This document shows, piece after piece, positions 5,977 to 9,759 of a stretch of 9,759 bases of DNA (position 1 is the first letter of the stretch; the number at the start of each line of letters is the position of its first letter). The stretch covers positions 1-9,759 of the forward strand of contig CALQZE010000005.1 in assembly GCA_943348955.1 (NCBI GenBank), read 5' to 3'. The stretch is from Candidatus Uhrbacteria bacterium RIFOXYB12_FULL_58_10. Its GTDB lineage: Bacteria > Patescibacteriota > Patescibacteriia > UBA9934 > GWF2-40-263. The notes under the pieces are model-generated. The model was not told the DNA's origin and ran no database searches. It saw only the letters and a list, made by a program, of their open reading frames with translations. The translations under genes and the position numbers were made by a program.

Positions 5977-5985
5977 TGTTACAAT
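5977..5985 (+). promoter_or_regulatory. Extended -10 promoter of the DHH-like/Smr operon (leaderless type)
   Basis: TGT (5977-5979) precedes TACAAT (5980-5985), and nine bases ending TTCACT lead to the ATG at 5995. No -35 hexamer of note and no Shine-Dalgarno site are seen. The layout is the same as for rpiB and the TrmB-like gene. Confidence 0.7.
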
Positions 5986-5994
5986 GACTTCACT

Positions 5995-6843
5995 ATGAAT
6001 CTTTCCTCCACTGTTCTCATTATTCCTCCGAATGATGCAGAAGCCATCATGATCACAAAACTTGCCGAAGCAATCGGTTTGCCGATATTGAAATCCGGAC
6101 AAACACACGGAGCTTCGCTTGATAAGGGGAAGGATGTTGTTGCTGTTGTTAAAAAAGCAAAATACAAAACGGTTATTGTTGTCGAAATGCCGGGAATCAA
6201 AACGGAAGAAAAGTTGCGTAAACTCGGTGTTGAGTTGATGATCATTGATCATCATCATTACACGAATCTTGATCGCGCTCATGATCCAAAAACAAATAAG
6301 TTGCTTCCATCATCTCTTGAGCAATTTTTGAAATTGTTCAAACTTACGGATACAAAACTCAAAGCGCTTGGATTCGATCCGATGCTTGTTCGTGCGGTTG
6401 GTGTGATGGATCGCGGATATATTTGGGCCCTCAAAGATGAGGGATATACCAAAAAACAAATAGAACAATTTTTGAAATTTCATGATGAACTGATTGCGCC
6501 ACTTCTCAATCCAAAAACAGAAGCACAGAAGAATCGTGCAACGGAGACAGCATGGAAAAATAAAATCAAATGGAACGGATACTTCATTGTTGAATCAAAT
6601 GCGGACGTTCAGCTGCGACCACGACTCTCTCGCATCGTCGCGGTTGAACTCGGGAAGCCAACATCTCTCATTATCGTCGAACATAGACGTAAACTCATTT
6701 ATGTGCAAGAATCTGCGCACGCCATGAAATTGTTCAAGGCGTTTGGTGGTTTTACGTTCGGTTTGGATCATAACTGGGGATATCACAACGAACCCGGGAA
6801 GAAACACATCGGACTGAAAGAGGTCAAAAAGATCTTGGAGTAA
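5995..6843 (+). CDS. DHH-like phosphoesterase family protein, degenerate motifs
   Basis: It resembles the DHH superfamily (metal-dependent phosphoesterases such as RecJ, NrnA and PDE-type enzymes); the substrate is not known. The protein has 282 residues. After an N-terminal strand, PPNDAEA (11-17) stands where DHH proteins have their first acidic metal motif. A strand VIVVEMPG (60-67) follows, then IIDHHH (83-88), the name-giving motif. VGVMDRGYIWAL lies in the middle. The C-terminal part has the SLIIVEHRRKLIYVQES strands and an AFGGFTFGLDHNWGYHNEPG stretch in the place of the DHHA1 substrate domain. The first motif and the DHHA1 GG motif are not canonical, so activity may be altered or lost. 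No transmembrane segment is seen. It is first in a two-gene operon with the Smr gene, three bases downstream, which hints at a shared nucleic-acid role. Confidence 0.75.
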   Translation: MNLSSTVLIIPPNDAEAIMITKLAEAIGLPILKSGQTHGASLDKGKDVVAVVKKAKYKTVIVVEMPGIKTEEKLRKLGVELMIIDHHHYTNLDRAHDPKTNKLLPSSLEQFLKLFKLTDTKLKALGFDPMLVRAVGVMDRGYIWALKDEGYTKKQIEQFLKFHDELIAPLLNPKTEAQKNRATETAWKNKIKWNGYFIVESNADVQLRPRLSRIVAVELGKPTSLIIVEHRRKLIYVQESAHAMKLFKAFGGFTFGLDHNWGYHNEPGKKHIGLKEVKKILE

Positions 6844-6846
6844 GGT

Positions 6847-7200
6847 ATGCCAAAAAAATGGAAACAAACTCGATTGCCGGTTGAAGCGCCGACATCAGAA
6901 TCGAACCCACATGAATCCAAGATTTATGGGGCGGAACTTTCCGGTAACGCACTCTCGATCGATCTTCATGCGCTTGATACGGGATCCGGCATCCATTCAC
7001 TTGATTTGTTTTTGCACTCCGCGTTCATGAGTCACACGGAAGTCGTGAAAGTCATTCATGGTCGCGGGACAGGCAAGATGCGCGACGCTGTTCGTGCGTT
7101 TCTCCAATCAGAACCACTCGTCGAACTTTTCCGTGATTCGCACAATCCTACGGAAATGTCCGGCGTCACCTATGTTGTTTTAGCAAAGTCATCCGCGTAA
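6847..7200 (+). CDS. Smr-domain protein (MutS2 C-terminal-like nuclease domain)
   Basis: Stand-alone Smr domains are typically nicking endonucleases or RNases acting on DNA or RNA. The protein has 117 residues: a basic, variable N-terminus (1-30) and one Smr domain (about 36-113). The domain has the IDLHALD motif (38-44), a helix LDLFLHSAFMSH (52-63), and VIHGRGTGKMRDAV (69-82), which contains the conserved HGRGTG loop. A final strand VTYVVLA (107-113) completes it. The usual LDLHG reads IDLHA. The ATG is 3 bases after the stop of the DHH-like gene, with GGAG at 6837-6840 six bases upstream, so the two genes are almost surely one mRNA. A terminator follows the stop. Family assignment is firm; the substrate is open. 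Confidence 0.9.
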   Translation: MPKKWKQTRLPVEAPTSESNPHESKIYGAELSGNALSIDLHALDTGSGIHSLDLFLHSAFMSHTEVVKVIHGRGTGKMRDAVRAFLQSEPLVELFRDSHNPTEMSGVTYVVLAKSSA

Positions 7201-7204
7201 CGTC

Positions 7205-7244
7205 ATCGATCCGCTTATTGCTGGTCGATTTTTTTATTTTTTTT
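7205..7244 (+). terminator. Terminator of the DHH-like/Smr operon
   Basis: ATCGATC (7205-7211) pairs with GGTCGAT (7223-7229) with one T-G wobble and an 11-base loop. It is followed by a long T-rich tract to 7244. It shows that the TTG-initiated frame at 7218 cannot be the true start of the next gene. Confidence 0.7.
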
Positions 7245-7269
7245 GAAGGTTTTATTTCGTTAGCTAAAT

Positions 7270-7298
7270 TTGGAAGAGAAGCACATTTCAAGTACAAT
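7270..7298 (+). promoter_or_regulatory. Promoter of the HD-ruvA-FemAB operon
   Basis: TTGGAA (7270-7275) and TACAAT (7293-7298) are 17 bases apart. The ATG at 7317 lies 18 bases after the -10, so the leader would be about a dozen nucleotides. No Shine-Dalgarno site is seen in it. Confidence 0.65.
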
Positions 7299-7316
7299 GA
7301 AACAAAATATCACTTT

Positions 7317-8534
7317 ATGTTTCGTGCACAATCCATTCACAAAAAAAATGAAACCGAATTTTTAGACGATGTCATTCGTCGCGTACTTCACGCTGAAGAT
7401 GTCTGTACACTCGCAGATGCGTTGCTTGCAGGAGCTTCGGAATCGGAACCACTGATCGCAGACGCGCTTCAAGCTCCGCAAGATATTCGTTACCATGCAG
7501 AAGGTCCGTTTATTCACGCACATGTGAGATCCATGTTGTGCGTGCTCTATGCGATTCAAAAAGAACAATTACATTTGATTGATATTGAAGAATTTCGTCG
7601 TTTGAAAGGATATGAAGGGGAGATTGATGAATTGGAAGAAACGATTAAAGAGAACATCGGATTGTTTGAGGTATTTGCTCTCATGCATGATGCGGCAAAG
7701 TGGGCTTGCATTGTTTTTAGTGCGCCGCTTGGTTCTCGCGGAGAACAACTTGGATTTAACGTTCCACTTACGTATGAGTTTGATGTGGACGCAAAGGTAC
7801 GTGCAGAATTGCGTGATGCTTATCGTGAATTATTTCATGAATTTTCTGTCGCACATCCAAATGAATCTGCTATGGAGGTTCAAAAGCGTTTTTATGAGAT
7901 TTACAGAATAGATGTTCATTATCCGCATCACGCGGAAATGATTTACACTCCGGTTTACAGTTCTCTTCTTGATCGTTTTTGCGCAGCTCATCGTTTACCA
8001 CCAAGAGATCGTAACATGCTCGAGGATCTCATCGGGAATCATATGCGATTCAACGATGATTTCTTGAAAGTCAGACCAAACAAAATTAATCGATTCGTTC
8101 ATCTTGCAAATAAGCGTGGGTACGATTCTGATGATTTCATTGATCTTTTGCAAGGGTGTCTCTTTTTTGATATGGTTTGCGGGTCCTGTACTTCAACGGA
8201 GCGTGGTTGCAGACACGATGCTTCATCGCTTGTTCATTGTTTCAAATCAGAACATGACTTTGCTCCAGAACGTCGCGTAGAAAAAGAAACATTGCGTCAG
8301 TATGATGCGTTGCGAAGGCGCAACCAAGCATTTCAAGAAGTCGGACTCGACGGCGTTGCCTTACTTGAACTTCTTGAAATGGAACCGGGTCCTGCATTCG
8401 GAAAACTTCTTCGACAGATTCAATCGGCGGTTATTGGAGAAGACCTTATGCCGAATTTAGATTCAAAACATAAAAAAGAACTTGAGACGCGTATCGGAAG
8501 ATATTATCAAATCGTGTTTAAAACGGGTGTATGA
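7317..8534 (+). CDS. HD-domain protein with a CCA-enzyme-like C-terminal motif, no nucleotidyltransferase domain
   Basis: This is a predicted metal-dependent phosphohydrolase related to the HD and RNA-binding half of tRNA nucleotidyltransferases; its substrate is unknown. From the ATG at 7317 it has 405 residues. HD-type residues are H67/H69 (FIHAHVRSM), H124-D125 (ALMHDAAK), H204/H205 (YPHHAEM), H242 (GNHMRFN) and D285 (FFDMV). An insert of about 75 residues separates HD from the HH motif. Residues about 346-380 (GVALLELLEMEPGPAFGKLL) match the PGPxxGxLL motif found after the HD region of CCA-adding enzymes. No N-terminal polymerase palm with a GGxxR/DxD motif is present, so this is not a complete CCA enzyme. 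Cys at 288, 291, 298 and 308 may bind metal. The frame is open to a TTG at 7218, but that lies in the previous terminator; a promoter at 7270-7298 supports 7317. The stop overlaps the ruvA ATG by four bases (ATGA), so translation is coupled. Confidence 0.78.
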   Translation: MFRAQSIHKKNETEFLDDVIRRVLHAEDVCTLADALLAGASESEPLIADALQAPQDIRYHAEGPFIHAHVRSMLCVLYAIQKEQLHLIDIEEFRRLKGYEGEIDELEETIKENIGLFEVFALMHDAAKWACIVFSAPLGSRGEQLGFNVPLTYEFDVDAKVRAELRDAYRELFHEFSVAHPNESAMEVQKRFYEIYRIDVHYPHHAEMIYTPVYSSLLDRFCAAHRLPPRDRNMLEDLIGNHMRFNDDFLKVRPNKINRFVHLANKRGYDSDDFIDLLQGCLFFDMVCGSCTSTERGCRHDASSLVHCFKSEHDFAPERRVEKETLRQYDALRRRNQAFQEVGLDGVALLELLEMEPGPAFGKLLRQIQSAVIGEDLMPNLDSKHKKELETRIGRYYQIVFKTGV

Positions 8535-9076
8535 TCTCGATGCTTGAAGGGGAAGTTATTTATCACGGAGTTGGATTTGTGATTTTGCGCGTGCGTGATG
8601 TCGGATATAAGGTAATCCTTCCAGAAGACGTCGCACATACACTTCACGGAAATGTTCTTCTTTATACACACGAGACGATTCGCGACAGTGATCACGATTT
8701 ATTTGGACTGACATCCATGACAGCCCTCGAACTGTTTTGGAAATTGATTACGGTTTCCGGAGTTGGACCAAAGAGTGCTCAACGCATTGTCTATTCAGAA
8801 GAGATTGAATCCGTTAAACAGAAAATCTCAAAAGGAGATCTTACGTTTCTTACAAACGTTCCCGGTATCGGAAAGAAGACGGCGCAAAAAATTATTTTAG
8901 AATTGAAAGGAATTCTCGCCGAGGTACCAGATACAGCTGCGTTCGATGAAGATGCGATCAGTGCGCTTTCATCGCTCGGATATACAAGACGAGATGCAGA
9001 ACAGATTTTGTCGACGGTTGAAGGAGAGACAACAGAAGATCGTGTTCGTGCCGCACTCAAAATGTTGGGGAGATAA
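8531..9076 (+). CDS. ruvA: Holliday junction branch migration protein RuvA
   Basis: RuvA binds four-way DNA junctions as a tetramer and loads the RuvB motor for branch migration in recombinational repair. The protein has 181 residues, slightly short for the family (about 190-200). The N-terminal OB fold begins MISMLEG, matching the family's usual opening, and runs to about residue 62. Two helix-hairpin-helix motifs follow: ITVSGVGPKSAQRIV (73-87) and LTNVPGIGKKTAQKII (107-122). The C-terminal RuvB-binding helical domain (about 138-181) includes ALSSLGYTRRDAEQIL. The linker between domains II and III is short. The ATG at 8531 overlaps the stop of the HD gene and lacks a Shine-Dalgarno site, so it probably depends on translational coupling. 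An ATG at 8540 is possible but would remove the conserved first residues. Confidence 0.96.
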   Translation: MISMLEGEVIYHGVGFVILRVRDVGYKVILPEDVAHTLHGNVLLYTHETIRDSDHDLFGLTSMTALELFWKLITVSGVGPKSAQRIVYSEEIESVKQKISKGDLTFLTNVPGIGKKTAQKIILELKGILAEVPDTAAFDEDAISALSSLGYTRRDAEQILSTVEGETTEDRVRAALKMLGR

Positions 9077-9092
9077 GGGTGGAAAAGAGATT

Positions 9093-9759
9093 ATGCAAAT
9101 CATTCGCGATCAACTTAATCAGTCTGCATGGGATGCATTCGTCCTCAAACACGGCCCGCGATCGGGTCGGTTTTTGCAATCGTGGAGTTGGGGCGAATTT
9201 CAGAAGTTTGTCGGTGAAACGGTCGAACGTGTTGCATGGATGTCGAATGAGGAACCTGTTGCGATTGCACAAGTGATTCGTAAAAAGATTCCTGGATTTG
9301 GAACGTATGCATACATTCCACGAGGTCCGATCGAGATTTCTTCTGAAACAGATTTGATTGCCGACGCAGAAAATGTCGCACGGGGAGATTTGTTTGTTCG
9401 CGTTGAAGCTTTACGACTTCAAGTGACAGATCTACGGACGAGTCATAAAAATTCGAACTTTACGTGTGGCGTCCGAGAAATTCAGCCATCACACACGTTC
9501 ATCACAGATCTTTCGCAAACAGAAGAACAATTAGTCGCACACATGCATGAGAAGACGCGATATAATATTCGTCTTGCAGAAAAAAAAGGTATTGAGATTG
9601 AAATTGGAACGGCAAGTATTGATGACGTTTGGCCAGTGTTTGAAATGACCGCTTCACGTGACGCGTTTCGATTACATGGAAAAGAGTATTATCGAAAAAT
9701 GCTCTCATCAACAAATGCTTTTCTTGCAATCGCAAAACACGATGGAGAAATCCTTGCAG
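9093..9759 (+). CDS. FemAB/FemX-type aminoacyl transferase, 3' end cut by window
   Basis: FemAB-family enzymes carry GNAT-like folds and use aminoacyl-tRNA to add amino acids to the peptidoglycan stem peptide of lipid II; some relatives have other acceptors. The ATG at 9093 gives 222 codons, open to the window end; full members are usually about 330-420 residues. Visible marks are FLQSWSWGEFQ (27-37), a strand and turn AYIPRGPI (73-80), PSHTFITDLSQTEEQL (132-147), and MHEKTRYNIRLAEKKG (151-166), the most conserved stretch of the family. No signal peptide or membrane segment is visible, in line with a cytosolic enzyme. It begins 16 bases after ruvA, with a purine-rich site (GGTGG at 9078-9082 and AAAGAG nearer the ATG), so it belongs to the same operon. 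The acceptor and amino acid cannot be told from this part. Confidence 0.88.
   Translation, partial: MQIIRDQLNQSAWDAFVLKHGPRSGRFLQSWSWGEFQKFVGETVERVAWMSNEEPVAIAQVIRKKIPGFGTYAYIPRGPIEISSETDLIADAENVARGDLFVRVEALRLQVTDLRTSHKNSNFTCGVREIQPSHTFITDLSQTEEQLVAHMHEKTRYNIRLAEKKGIEIEIGTASIDDVWPVFEMTASRDAFRLHGKEYYRKMLSSTNAFLAIAKHDGEILA

Noticed and set aside
7218..7316. N-terminal extension of the HD protein from TTG 7218
   Set aside because: The extension overlaps the terminator of the previous operon and the promoter at 7270-7298; its residues are the translated T-tract (Phe/Ile-rich).
1..9759. CRISPR array, insertion sequence, tRNA genes or integration site
   Set aside because: No regularly spaced direct repeats, transposase motifs, terminal inverted repeats or cloverleaf sequences were seen by eye. 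GGTTCGAA-like bases on the minus strand near 5550 lack a T-stem.

Overview
The window reads as chromosomal DNA from a Candidate Phyla Radiation (Patescibacteria) type bacterium. This is an inference. It rests on moderate-to-low GC, short spacers, many short transcription units, a class-2 (eukaryote/archaeal-like) isoleucyl-tRNA synthetase, a TrmB-type regulator and a DHH-like/Smr pair. TGA is used as a stop (the HD gene overlapping ruvA ends in TGA), so the code appears to be standard, not the UGA=Gly code of Gracilibacteria/SR1.

Layout. 1-427 (minus): ribose-5-phosphate isomerase B, 3' end outside the window. 505-1056 (plus): small HD-domain protein. 1103-3964: ileS, ended by a strong hairpin terminator. 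4046-4801: TrmB-like regulator, ended by a second terminator with almost the same stem. 4802-5994: about 1.2 kb with no convincing protein gene. It seems to hold two divergent structured RNA genes: one of about 565 nt on the minus strand (about 5418 to 4851, TTGACA-17-TAAACT promoter) and one of about 335 nt on the plus strand (about 5595 to 5930, TTGACA-17-TAGTCT promoter, strong terminator). 5995-7200: DHH-like protein plus Smr protein, ended by a terminator. 7317-9759: an operon of an HD protein with a CCA-enzyme-like C-terminus, ruvA, and a FemAB-type transferase cut by the window end.

Promoter architecture is the strongest whole-window pattern. Five of the six first genes have a -10 box only 8 or 9 nt before an ATG, and three of them share TGnTACAAT-N9-ATG with the spacer ending CACT. 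This predicts leaderless mRNAs and fixes several start codons (505, 1103, 4046, 5995). Internal operon genes use Shine-Dalgarno sites or stop/start overlap, and the two RNA genes use a consensus -35 box.

The points most worth follow-up are the two unassigned structured RNAs, the swapped GxHH signature of IleRS, the leaderless module, and the CCA-type HD protein that lacks a nucleotidyltransferase domain.
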